Below the pieces are notes generated by a model. That model saw only the letters and a list, made by a program, of their open reading frames with translations, was not told where the DNA came from and did no database searches. A program made the position numbers and the translations under genes. DNA of 64,000 nucleotides from JAFGAS01 sp963809875 (GTDB taxonomy: Bacteria; Desulfobacterota; Zymogenia; Zymogenales; Zymogenaceae), in NCBI GenBank assembly GCA_963809875.1, contig CAWELC010000007.1:558001-622000 (forward strand), given 5' to 3'. Positions 36,992 to 46,416 of the stretch are shown in pieces. Numbering within the stretch: the stretch's first letter is position 1; each line of letters starts with the position of its first letter.

Positions 36992-38175
36992 GTGCGCATC
37001 TGGATCCGCGGCGGGCAGATCCTCACGCCCGACCAGACCCTGGAGGACAGCGTCTTGATGATCGAGGCCGGCCGGGTGGCGGCGGTCGAACCCGCCCGGC
37101 AGGTCGCCGAGAACCCGGCGGACACCCGGGTGATTTCCGCGCCTGGCCTGATGGTCGCGCCGGGGCTGATCGATCTGCACGTTCACGGCGGCCTCGGCAG
37201 CGACACGATGGACGCCACGCCTGAAGCGCTCCGGTCCATGGCAGGGTTCTTCGTGGAGCACGGGGTCACCGCCTTCCTGGCGACCACCATCTCGCAGTCC
37301 CCGGAAGCCGTCTGGGCGGCGGTCGAAAACGCCGCCCGGAACGGGGCCGCGCCGGGCGGCACGGGCGGAGCCCGGCTGCTGGGCGTCCACCTGGAAGGGC
37401 CGTACCTGAACCCGCTGCACCGCGGCGCACAGCCCGAGCAGTGGGTCCGCAACCCGGATCCCGTTGAATACCGGCGCTGGTTCGAGACGGATGTTGTCCG
37501 CCTGGTCACGGTTGCCCCGGAGCTCCCGGGGGCGCTGGAATGCATCCGGGCCGGCGTCCGCCGCGGCGTTCGCTTCTCCGCCGGCCATACGGATGCCGGC
37601 TACGACCAGGTCCAGCAGGCGGCGGAGGCCGGCCTGACCCAGTCCACCCACACCTTCAACGGGATGAAAGGCCTGCACCACCGCGAGCCGGGCACGGTTG
37701 GCGCCGTGCTGGTCGACGACCGGATCTTCTGCGAGGTCATCGCCGATGGGGTGCACGTGCACCCGGCGGTGATCGGCCTGATCGTGCGGGCCAAGGGCGT
37801 CGAGCGCACCCTGCTGGTGACCGACGCGATCCGGGCCGCCGGGCTGTCTGACGGCGAGTATGACCTTGGCAAGCAAATCGTAACCGTCCGGGAAGGCGTT
37901 GCCCGGACGCAGGCCGGCGGGCTGGCGGGCAGCACGCTGACCCTCAACCGGGCGGTCCTCAATGCCATGCGTTTGACCGGGCTGACGATCAACCAGGCGC
38001 TGAGGATGGCGACCACCTCCCGGCCGCGGCGCTGGGGATCTCCGATCGCAAAGGCGCGCTCCGGCCGGGCATGGATGCGGACGTCATCCTGTTCGACGCC
38101 GGGTTGAACGTCCAGGCAGCCATCGTCCAGGGCGACCTGGTATACCAGTCTCCAGCTTTCCAGCAAAGGATGTAA
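36992..38175 (+). CDS. nagA: N-acetylglucosamine-6-phosphate deacetylase (frameshifted)
   Basis: NagA removes the acetyl group from GlcNAc-6-phosphate in amino-sugar recycling. It has the amidohydrolase metal motif GLIDLHVHGGLGSDTMD, VHLEGPYLN with the metal-binding Glu, SAGHTDAGYDQV, STHTFNGMKGLHHREPG, and DGVHVHP with VTDAIRAAG carrying the catalytic Asp. Near 38020 the frame shifts; the natural ending PAAALGISDRKGALRPGMDA then DVILFDAGLNVQAAIVQGD leads to TAA at 38173-38175. About 394 residues joined. GTG start behind AGGAGG. It may serve peptidoglycan or chitin-derived sugar use; no transporter or nagB is nearby. Confidence 0.9.
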
Positions 38176-38291
38176 GCGATGCAAGATCTGTAGTTGAGTT
38201 AGTTATACAGTCAGGTAGTCAGAATAGTTCCACCGCGAAGACGCAAGACGCTATAAGAGATATTCGAGATGTACTAAATTAATACGAAATT

Positions 38292-38338
38292 AAGATGGCA
38301 AGATACTTAAATTCGTCTATAAGTTTAAGTACTTGCTT
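38292..38338. repeat. AT-rich hairpin between nagA and the C39-like gene
   Basis: TACTTAAA (about 38303-38310) and TTTAAGTA (about 38325-38332) pair in an AT-rich region between two convergent genes. It may act as a bidirectional terminator, though no clear T-run follows. The rest of 38176-38401 shows nothing else. Confidence 0.4.
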
Positions 38339-38401
38339 GTGATTTCCGATATTACTCTTGACTTTGACCGCCAGGACTGTGTCGCGCCTTCGCGGTTGGC
38401 T

Positions 38402-39187
38402 TTATCCCTCTGCAGGCCGGAAATAGAGGACCATCCAGAACCCATCCCCGTTCCCGGCCGGGACGAAACTGCGCCAGTGCACGGCGTGGGCCGGGTCCTT
38501 GGGGTCGAGGTAGGCCAGCCGCGGCGGGCTGCCCGCCTCGTACCCGGTGACGACCACGTAATCGTCCGAGCCGATGCCCGGGTGGGTATTGGTTACCCCG
38601 ATCACCGGAGCACCCTGGTCCAGGCTGGCGCGCACCCGGGAGAAAATCTCGTCGATGGGGACGTGCCCGTCCAGGATGTCCAGCCGCTCGTCGTAGAAAT
38701 GGCCGTACCCCCCGGCGAACTGCGGTCCGCCGTGCGCGAGCGACCAATCGGCCAGCCCGTTCCAGAGATGGGCTTCCCACGTGTACCCGGCCGGGTTGGC
38801 CAGCGCCGAGCGCGAGGCGTTCACCACGTCGGCCAGGGAGTTATCCGGGTGGGCGCTCTGCCAGTCGATCTCGGAGCGGTCCGGCAGCAGCTGGGCGGGC
38901 GTATCCACCGGCTGGTAGTAGTCGGCGATGTGCTCCGGCGAGGCGATCAGGTCGTCAATCGCCTGGGTCTGCTGAGCGGCATCCCCAGGGATCAGGTCGG
39001 GATACCCGTGCGCATCCCAGTAAGCCAGGACCATCATCCCGGCGGTTGGGGCGCTCCCGTAATAGGCGGTATACGCCGGCACCTGGACCAGGGGCTGCGC
39101 GGTGCTGGCGGTTGGAGGGGTAAAGCTGGCAGCGAAGGGGAGAAAGAGGCTGCCCAGGAAAAAGAATACTGTTCGTACCTTTTTCAT
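38402..39187 (-). CDS. Exported C39-like protein lacking the expected catalytic residues
   Basis: A 261-residue protein with a Sec signal peptide (VRTVFFFLGSLFLPFAASF). The domain starts LVQVPAYTAYYGSAPTAGMM and VLAYWDAHGYPDL, closely resembling the papain-like C39-type fold, whose usual start is YYGCGPTAAAMVL. Here the nucleophilic Cys is Ser. The second motif GSDDYVVVTGYEAG has Asp where family members have His (GHYVVVTGY). The end, HWRSFVPAGNGDGFWMVLYF, is intact. It may be a pseudo-enzyme that binds peptides, or a Ser-based hydrolase. Nothing indicates a frameshift at the two sites. Confidence 0.65.
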   Translation of the reverse strand: MKKVRTVFFFLGSLFLPFAASFTPPTASTAQPLVQVPAYTAYYGSAPTAGMMVLAYWDAHGYPDLIPGDAAQQTQAIDDLIASPEHIADYYQPVDTPAQLLPDRSEIDWQSAHPDNSLADVVNASRSALANPAGYTWEAHLWNGLADWSLAHGGPQFAGGYGHFYDERLDILDGHVPIDEIFSRVRASLDQGAPVIGVTNTHPGIGSDDYVVVTGYEAGSPPRLAYLDPKDPAHAVHWRSFVPAGNGDGFWMVLYFRPAEG

Positions 39188-39532
39188 CGCATTCTCCTTT
39201 CCGTCCCATTATAAGGGAACCCGGCCATCTGCCATAGTAGGGATATCCCCACCCAGCCAGCGGAGGGTTATAATTCCCGTGTCAAATATTTATCCGCCAA
39301 GGACGCGAAGGGCGACCCCCCTCAATCCCCCCATTTTCGCCGGCCGAGGGTGGCTGCCCGAGAGCCGAGGTACTGGCGGCGAAAATGGGGGGAAGGAAAT
39401 CGACGGCAGGTAATTCGTTTTTTTGTATGCAACCTGTGCCGCAAATCTGTGCTCGTCCGTGTCCCATTTTCTTCACCCTTCTTCTTCGCGCCTTCGCGTC
39501 TTTGCGGTAAGCTTAATGATTGCCTTCACTCC
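39188..39532. repeat. Gene-free stretch with intergenic repeats
   Basis: Contains CCCCCCATTTTCGCCGGCC (about 39328-39346) facing GGCGGCGAAAATGGGGGG (about 39376-39392), which form a long inverted repeat. A single CACGGA-family arm lies near 39455-39470. No coding region is supported. Confidence 0.5.
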
Positions 39533-41874
39533 ATGACCGTTCTTCCAACTCCTAACCCTGGGAACCATGCCGTCGGCGGCAGCGCCGTCCGGAGCGATTC
39601 GGCCGGCAAAGTCACCGGGCAGACCCGCTACGTCGAAGACCTGGCCATGGAAGGCCTGCTCGCGGTCCAGGTCCTGCGCAGCCCGCACCACCATGCCCGC
39701 CTGCTGGCGCTGGATACGGCGGACGCGGCCCGCATGCCGGGCGTCGTGCGCATCCTCACCGCCGCGGACATCCCCGGTCACAACGGGCTGGACGGGTACA
39801 GCCGCCAGGAGCCGCTCCTGACGCCGGTTGGCGATACCCTCCGGCAGAAAGGCGCCCCGATCGCGCTCGTGATCGCCGAGACCGCAGCCCCAGGCCGAGG
39901 CGGCGGCCCGCCGGATCGCCGCCGATTACGAGCTGCTCCCCCGGACCTTCGACCCCCGGGAGGCGCTGAGGCCCGGCGCGATCCAGATCACCCCGCAGGG
40001 GAACCTGCTCAACCAGAACCAGGTGAGCTGGGGCAATGCAGGCGCCGCGCTGGCAGCTTCGCCCGCTGTCCTCGAGGCCGTGTACGAGACCACCTTCCAG
40101 GAGCACTGCGCGCTGGAGCGCGACTCTGCCCTGGGCTACATTGACGCCGGCGGGCGGATTACCGTGATCGCCGGCACCCACGAGCCGCACTGGCAGCAGG
40201 GCTTTATCGCCCAGGCCCTGGGGATCGACCCCTCCCAGGTCCGCGTGATCGTTCCGCCGACCGGCGGCTCGTTCGGCAACCGGCAGGATCCCTGGCCGCT
40301 GGTAGCGACCGGGCTGGCAGCCTACCTGGTGCAGCGCCCCGTCCGCCTGGCCTACTCCCGGCGAGAGGTTTTCGATGCCACCCCGAAGCGCCATCCATAT
40401 ACCGTCCAGTACCGGATCGGCGCAGATGATAGCGGGCGCCTGACCGGCGTGTCCGTCCGACGTCGACGCGAACACCGGCGGGTACGACAGCGCCGGCTAC
40501 TGGATCCCCGACTACGCCCTGATGGCCTCCGGCGGGCCCTACCTGTGGCAGGCGGTCGATGCGTCCGCCCGGGCGATCTACACGAACGGCCCGAAGTGCG
40601 GCCAGTTTCGCGGGTACGGCGCCCCGCAGGCGGCTTTCGCCCTCGAATGCTGCCTGGACGAGCTGTGCCAGTCCCTGGATGCCGACCCGCTCGAATTCCG
40701 CTTGAAAAACGCTCTCCCGCAGGATGCTCCCAGCTTCCTGGGCTACCCGGCCGGCGAATCTACTTGGCTATGCGCAGGTGCTCGAAGCCATCCGCCCGCA
40801 CTTCGCGGAGTACCAGGCCGAAGCGGCTGACTTCAACCTCGGGAGGCCGGGGGCTGCCTGCGCATGGGCGTGGGCCTGGCGGGGTCCTGGTACCGCTTCG
40901 GCAAGTCCGGCCCGCTGTGCATCCGCACCCAGGCGGAGCTCGCTCCCGACGGCCACTTCATCGTGTACTGCTCGGCCCCGGACTACGGCCAGGGGATCGG
41001 CACGGTAATGACCCAGCTGGCGGCTGACGCGCTGGGCGTTCCATGCGCCTGCATCGAGCTGGTCAACGCGGATACCGCCCTGACCTTCGACAGCTACATC
41101 CAGGGCGGCTCCCGGGCGACCTACTTTGTCGGCAGCTCGGTCCGCTCGGCCCTCCAGCGCCTGAGCGAGGCCATCCTGGCAGCCGCTGCCGGGCTGCTCG
41201 GCTGCCCGGCGGAATCGCTGGCCATCGCCGCCGGCCAGGTCCGGTCGAAACACAACCCGGGCCAGGCAGTCCCCCTGGATCAAGTCGCCCGCGAGCTGGA
41301 CCGGCTGGGCAGGCCGCGCCGCTACACCGGGATTTTCGACCTCTCGCCGGTCTTCCCCCCCGAGACACGGCCGGACTACCTTCCCATCTTCGTGACCGGC
41401 GCCCAGGCTGCCCAGGTGGTGGTCGACCTGGAGACGGGCCAGGCCCAGGTCAGGCGCCTGGCCGCAGCCCAGGATGTCGGCCGGGCGATCAATCCCCCCG
41501 GCGCCGTCGGCCAGATCCAGGGCGCCGCGCTGATGGGCATCGGGACCGCCCTCACCGAGGAGTACATCCCGGGCGTTACCACCGGCTTCACGGATTACAT
41601 CCTGCCGATGGTCGGCGACGTCCCGGAGATCGAGGTGGTCCTGGTCGAAGTGCCCAGCTTTTACGGCCCGCTGGGAGCCAAGGGCCTGGGGGAGGCGGCG
41701 ATCATGCCCACGGCGCCCGCCGTGATCAATGCCCTGTCCCGCGCAGCCGGCGCGCGCCTGCGCCGCCTGCCCGCCACCCCGGAGCGCGTCCTTGCGGCGA
41801 TCCACGAAGGACACGAAAAAGCATCCACTAATTTCGCGAATAACACGAAGGAAGAAACAGAGGGATTGATATAA
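39533..41874 (+). CDS. Xanthine dehydrogenase-family molybdopterin subunit (several frameshifts)
   Basis: A large molybdenum-hydroxylase subunit of about 780 residues once four frames are joined (shifts near 39890, 40460, 40765 and 40855). Segments in order: AGKVTGQTRYVEDLAMEGLL; EHCALERDSALGYIDAGG with THEPHWQQGFIAQAL; PTGGSFGNRQDPWPLVATG; CGQFRGYGAPQAAFALE; YGQGIGTVMTQLAADALG; and the catalytic GAKGLGEAAIMPTAPAVINA with the essential Glu. Such proteins hydroxylate purines, aldehydes or aromatic compounds. No FAD or 2Fe-2S subunit gene lies beside it, which is unusual. ATG 39533. Confidence 0.85.
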
Positions 41875-42054
41875 CGAAGTGGGCTTGTCCTGAACGGAAA
41901 TTCGGTCAAGTTGACAAATAAGCGAGGTACACTTAGCCTTCTAAGGGATTATTCTTCAGGTGGGTATGAACCGGTTATTTCCCAAACGCTTCGTGAAATT
42001 CGCGAAATTCGCGGATTGTTCTAACACCAGATCAACCAGCAGTAAAGGAATCTT

Positions 42055-43475
42055 ATGAAAACATCCTCCCCCCGCCCGGAACTGAAAATGCTCGATCGCG
42101 CAGACTGCGAGCGCATCCACCAGGCATCCTGCGAGATCCTGGAACAGATCGGGGTCGTCTTCCACCACGATGAGGCCCTGGCGCTGCTGCGAAATGCCGG
42201 CGCGGTCGTCTCGGACAACCTGGTCAAGATCCCGCCCGGCTGGTCGACCAGGCGCTGCAGACCGCCCCGGACCGGTTTTCCCTGTACCGGCGGGGCACGG
42301 ACCAGCCCGCATTGAATCTCGACGGAGAGGCGGTCTATTTCGGTTCGGGGTCAGATACCCTGCATTACCTGGATCCGCGCACCGGCGAGCGGCGGGATTT
42401 CACCGTCCAGGACCTGGCCGACTGCGTGCGGGTCTGCGATGGGCTGCCCGAGATCGATTTTGTCATGTCCATGGGGATCCCGCGCGACGTGCCCACCGAG
42501 CGCTATTTCCGCCACCAGTTCGCGGCGATGCTGCGCAACACGACCAAGCCGATCGTCGTGGTATGCGGCGACCTGGAAGACCTGAAGGCCATCGAAGCGA
42601 TGGCAGCCGCCGCCGCGGGCGGCTCGGATCAGCTGTCGCACCATCCGAACATCCTGCTCTATTCCGAACCCAGCACCCCCCTGCGCCATTCGCGCGACGC
42701 CGTCGGCAAGCTGCTGTTTGCCGCCAGCTGCGCCATGCCGGTGACCCATTCCCCCGCCCCGATGATGGGCGGCACGGCCCCGGTGACCCTGGCCGGCGCG
42801 GTCGCCCTGGGAAATGCCGAGATGCTCAGCGGGCTGGTCCTGCACCAGTTGAAAAATCCCGGCGCGCCCTTCCTGTACGGTCACGGCGTCCACCACATGG
42901 ACATGAAGACGATGGTCAGCGTGTACGGCGCGCCCGAGTTCCAGCTGGCGCGGGTCATGGCAGCCGAGATGGGCCGTTTCTACCACCTGCCTGTATGGGG
43001 CTACGCCGCCCACAGCGACAGCAAGGTCGTGGACGGGCAGGCGGCAGTGGATGCCCAGTTCTCGGTCCTGGTGGCCTTCCTGGCGAGGACCAACCTCAAT
43101 CACGACGTGGGCTACCTGGAGAGCGGCCTGACCCATTCGCCGGAGATGATGGTCCTGACGAATGAGATCATCGCGATGAACCGGCGGTTCGCCGCGGGGA
43201 TCCGCATCGACGAGGAAACGCTCGCCATCGATGTCCTCAAAGAAATTGGACCTGGGGGCAATTTCCTGACCCACGACCATACCATGGAGCACTGGCGCGA
43301 GCTGTGGAGCCCGGGCCTGTTCAACCGCCAGCGGTTGGACGTCTGGGCCCGGAAGGGATCGAAAGACCTGAACGCCACCCTGCGCGAGGCCACGCTCGCC
43401 CTGCTGGACCACCACACGGTCGAGCCGCTCCCCGTACCCGTCGACCGGGCAATCGAGGCGATCCTGCAGGGGTGA
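42055..43475 (+). CDS. MttB-family (trimethylamine methyltransferase-like) protein (frameshifted)
   Basis: About 474 residues after joining two frames, with the shift near 42243. The N-terminus is LDRADCERIHQASCEILEQI and GVVFHHDEALALLRNAGA, the classic MttB start. The body contains GSGSDTLHYLDPRTGERRDF, PVTHSPAPMMGGTAPVTLAG and GHGVHHMDMKTM, and it ends LNATLREATLALLDHHTVEP. Archaeal MttB needs pyrrolysine (in-frame TAG); I see no in-frame TAG in this reading, so it belongs with the non-pyrrolysine members, some of which demethylate glycine betaine or other quaternary amines to a corrinoid protein. No corrinoid protein gene is adjacent. Confidence 0.85.
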
Positions 43476-43479
43476 CGCG

Positions 43480-44014
43480 TTGAAGATCGCCCGGCAGCTG
43501 CTCTCGTTCATCCTCCCGCTCACCGCTGCCGGGATTATTCCCTGTTACCTGGTCGTTCAGTTCAACCCCTTTGGGCTGAGTGTCAACCTCCCGCTTCCCT
43601 ACGTCCAGATCCCGCTCGGGATACTTTTCTTCTCCATCGGGATGGTCTTGCTGGTGACGACCATCCGCATGTTCGTTTACGATCGGCAAGGGCACGCTGG
43701 CGCCCTGGGACCCGACCCGCCGGCTGGTGACCCAGGGCGTCTACGGGCACACGCGCAACCCGATGATCTCCGGCGTTTTGTTTATCCTGGTGGGCGAGGC
43801 GGTCCTCTTGGGTTCGCGGGCGATCGGAACCTGGGCGCTGATCTTTTTCCTGATCAACACGGTCTACTTCAAGCTCCTCGAAGAACCCGGCCTGGTGGAG
43901 CGCTTTGGACAGGAGTACCTCACGTACCGGAAGAACGTGCCCATGTGGGTGCCGCGCCTCGCTCCCTGGCGCCCGGAGCAGGCTGAAAATCACCCTTATC
44001 AAAAAAGCGGCTGA
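43480..44014 (+). CDS. Isoprenylcysteine carboxyl methyltransferase-like membrane protein (frameshifted)
   Basis: A small integral membrane protein with TTG at 43480 behind AGGGGTGA. The first half has two or three helices (LLSFILPLTAAGIIPCYLVV and GILFFSIGMVLLVTTIRM). The second half, in another frame after about 43690, reads GTLAPWDPTRRLVTQGVYGH, then TRNPMISGVLFILVGEAVLL and EEPGLVERFGQEYLTYRKNV. This GxYxxxRNPMxxG and ERFGxEYxxYxxxV pattern is the ICMT/phospholipid methyltransferase (NnrU/PEMT-like) signature. It probably methylates a lipid-linked or membrane substrate using SAM. It starts 4 bp after the MttB-like gene, suggesting one transcript. Confidence 0.8.
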
Positions 44015-44053
44015 AACCGCTCTGTAGCAAAGGTCAAAACCCTACCCGACCTC

Positions 44054-44151
44054 CTGTAGCTCAGCCCCTAAGCCCCAGATGGTGTTTAGCTGGGCGTGTG
44101 GGCGTCCAAGTAATCAGCTTCATCGGACGGCCACAAGGGCCTGAGCTACAG
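44054..44151. mobile_element. 98-bp element with inverted ends, copy 1
   Basis: It begins CTGTAGCTCAGCCCCT and ends AGGGCCTGAGCTACAG; the ends are inverted repeats matching at 15 of 16 positions. The inner part has GTGTGGGCGTC and GGACGGCCACAAGGGCC, shared with the copy at 61970-62086. It encodes nothing and looks like a MITE or structured repeat. Confidence 0.6.
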
Positions 44152-44183
44152 AGGATTGGGTGGTTTGTCTATCTTTGCAACGG

Positions 44184-44238
44184 AGCGACTGAAGTCGCTA
44201 CTACAAGATTGGTTTTGGTAGTAGCGACTTCAGTCGCT
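44184..44238. terminator. Perfect 21-bp stem between convergent genes
   Basis: AGCGACTGAAGTCGCTACTAC (44184-44204 on +) pairs perfectly with its complement at 44218-44238 around a 13-nt loop. It sits between the convergent ends of the 43480 and 44259 genes and could terminate either, although it lacks a strong T-run. It is also a known style of dispersed repeat. Confidence 0.55.
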
Positions 44239-44258
44239 TCTTCGTGTTTTCTTGCTTA

Positions 44259-45005
44259 TTAGCTTGTGGGAGCAGGGGGACGGGCGGCTTTCTTCGCCTG
44301 GACGGGCGGCGCGAGGCGGACCGCCACGATCCGGTATACCGTCAAAAACAGCAGGCTGGCTCCGCTCAGCCAGTACAGGTACTGCGCCCAGCCCGCCCCC
44401 GTGTCGGTCCCGCTGAAGATGCCGTGGACCATCACGGCGAAGAAGCTGAGGTAGCTGATCAAGTGGACCAGCCGCCAGGCTTTTTTCCCGATCTGCTTGC
44501 GGACATAAAAGCTGAGGTTGACGGCAGCCCAGGCGTAAAATGCGAGCTGGCCAAACCCGACCCAGGTAGGCCGGTAGCCGGCGCTGGCAAAGGGCAGGAG
44601 CACCTCGACCAGCTTGTACTTGATGTAGCTGTCCCCCATCAGGATCAGGGCGTGGAACAGGGCGATGCACAGTCCCAGCAGGCTGGTGTACTGGTGGATC
44701 TCGTACGCCGGAGGGATCCCCGGCCAGATCTGGGCCATTTTGTTGGTGATCATGATCCCCATCGCCATCGAAAGCCAGAGCAGCCAGTAGGCGGCGATCG
44801 CGCTGCCCCGCGACAGGAACCAGTACACCTTGGGCGCGCTGCCCGCGGTCGAAGCGCTCAGACCCGGCAGCCACAGCGGCACGAGGTTGAGCGCAAACAG
44901 CACCCCCGCCATCACCAGCAGGATCATGAAGATCAGCTCCTGGAAAGGCACGCGAGACTCGAGGTCCTCGACAATATCACCAGGCCGTGTATTCTGTGCC
45001 GGCAT
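44259..45005 (-). CDS. Ferric reductase-like (FRD) transmembrane cytochrome b
   Basis: A 248-residue membrane protein from ATG 45005, with GGAGAG upstream. About six helices are visible. Two helices carry paired His residues: one pair in HQYTSLLGLCIALFH (13 residues between) and one in HLISYLSFFAVMVH (12 between). This is the bis-heme spacing of the FRE/NOX family. It lacks the FAD/NAD(P)H domain of full ferric reductases, so it should move electrons across the membrane with a partner. It overlaps the end of apbE by 29 bp and is the last gene of the probable PepSY-linker-ApbE-FRD operon. Confidence 0.82.
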   Translation of the reverse strand: MPAQNTRPGDIVEDLESRVPFQELIFMILLVMAGVLFALNLVPLWLPGLSASTAGSAPKVYWFLSRGSAIAAYWLLWLSMAMGIMITNKMAQIWPGIPPAYEIHQYTSLLGLCIALFHALILMGDSYIKYKLVEVLLPFASAGYRPTWVGFGQLAFYAWAAVNLSFYVRKQIGKKAWRLVHLISYLSFFAVMVHGIFSGTDTGAGWAQYLYWLSGASLLFLTVYRIVAVRLAPPVQAKKAARPPAPTS

Positions 45006-45950
45006 ATTCTCTCCATACAAACTCGTCCAGGCCGCTGCTGTAGAGCACGCGCCCATGCTGCAGCACCAGCAGCCCGGACAGCGGAGGGTGATCTTCCAGC
45101 CACTCCAGGCCGGCCCGGCTGCCCAGGATCAGGACGGTCTTGGCGGCAGCCTCGGCCTGGAGCACGTCCGGCCCGATGGCGGTCACGCTGACCAGGTCGG
45201 TCTCAGCCGATTCCCCGGTGCGCGGATCGATGATATGGTGCTTCCACTTGCCGTCCTTGAGCCAGCGGCGGTAATCCGTCCCCGAGGTGGCAACCCCGCA
45301 GCTTCCGAGCCCGAGCAGCTCCAGGCGATCTTGCAGGCGCAGCGGGTCAGCGACAGCCACCGGCCAGGGCGTGCCATCCGCCTGGAGGCCGCTAACGGCG
45401 ATATCCCCGCCCGCATCTACCAGCGCCGGTCCGACCGCGGCCAGACGCTGCATGGCCTGGTGGGCGGCCCATCCCTTGGCGACCCCGCCCAGGTCCAGGC
45501 TGACCCCATCCGGGAGGAAAATCTCGCGGCGGCGCTCATCCAGGCCGATTTTCCGCCACCCTTCCCGGCCGCTTGCAGTTGTACCCCGGGTCGCTGGAGG
45601 CCGGGCGACATGCGTTCCGCCTGCCCGGATTGGATCAAATCGAAGCTCCGGTCGTAGCCCTCCTGCTCGAGCGATTTCAGGACCGTGGGCACGACCAGCC
45701 CGCCCGTCCAGCGGGCGGTCTCCAGCGAGGCAGCCACGACCTCCCACAGCGCCTGCCCGACCCGGACGGAGGTCCCCGCCGCTGCGTTCAACCGGTTCAA
45801 GTCGCTGTCCGGGCGGAACCGGCTGAGCGCCTGCTCCCACTCCTCGAACCAGGCCGGGACCTGTTTCAGCGCCTCGACGGCCCGGGGGCTGCCGCTGTCC
45901 AGAAAGGCTGCCATCCGGCAGCCCATCGCCCTGAATTCGGTTTTGATCAC
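44977..45950 (-). CDS. apbE: FAD:protein FMN transferase ApbE (frameshifted)
   Basis: ApbE covalently attaches FMN to Thr or Ser of extracytoplasmic proteins. Start GTG 45950 overlaps the stop of the preceding gene (GTGA). Motifs: TEFRAMGCRMAAFLDSG; WEQALSRFRPDSDLNRLN; after a shift near 45580, VSLDLGGVAKGWAAHQAM; VDAGGDIAVSG; GVATSGTDYRR; HHIIDPRTGES; and ETDLVSVTAIGPDVLQAEAA. This is a complete set for the family. I see no signal peptide; the upstream membrane-anchored linker protein may help locate it. The acceptor protein is not obvious in the window. Confidence 0.9.
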
Positions 45951-46405
45951 GGCCGGGACGAGATCGTTTGGGTCACCGGGGCCGGGCTGCCGCCTCCGGA
46001 TCCGCCGCTGGCTGGCTGGCTGGTGAACCCGCCGCTCACCACCGGCTTGAATTTCTGAACGATCACCTGGGTCGGCACCGCGACCTCCCGCAGGGCTGCC
46101 GGCTGCCCCGCCGGTTGGAGGGCAGCCGCGGGCTGCCCAACCGGCTGCCCCGCCGGGTCGGGAAGGCTGGACACCTGGTACAGTGGGACCAGCGTGGGCA
46201 GCACGGGGAAACCTTCTGCGACGCCGGCCAGCGGTTGAGGCGGCGTCGCGGACTGAGGCGATGGGGCGACCTTTGCCGGCGCAAAAGCGTTGTTCGAGAA
46301 CAGGTTCCACAACCCGATGGTGACGGCAATGGCCAGCGTGCCGATCAGAATTTTAATTTCCAGGAACTTGGGCCCTTTACGGGGCTGGCTGCGGGGAGGC
46401 TGCAT
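45947..46405 (-). CDS. Membrane-anchored Pro/Ala-rich linker protein of the apbE operon
   Basis: A 152-residue protein with one N-terminal helix (LEIKILIGTLAIAVTIGLWN), then a low-complexity extracytoplasmic part rich in Pro, Ala, Gln and Gly (PAGQPVGQPAAALQPAGQPA). It ends SGGGSPAPVTQTISSRP. I recognise no domain. It starts 11 bp after the PepSY gene and overlaps apbE by 4 bp, so its translation is coupled to that of apbE. The Ser/Thr-rich C-terminal stretch could be a flavinylation target, but it has no standard DGxTxA-like motif, so this is speculative. Confidence 0.6.
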   Translation of the reverse strand: MQPPRSQPRKGPKFLEIKILIGTLAIAVTIGLWNLFSNNAFAPAKVAPSPQSATPPQPLAGVAEGFPVLPTLVPLYQVSSLPDPAGQPVGQPAAALQPAGQPAALREVAVPTQVIVQKFKPVVSGGFTSQPASGGSGGGSPAPVTQTISSRP

Positions 46406-46416
46406 GGGGTTCCCTC

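Noticed and set aside
42055..43475. Pyrrolysine-containing trimethylamine methyltransferase
   Set aside because: No in-frame TAG occurs in the joined reading frame, and no pyl genes are nearby.
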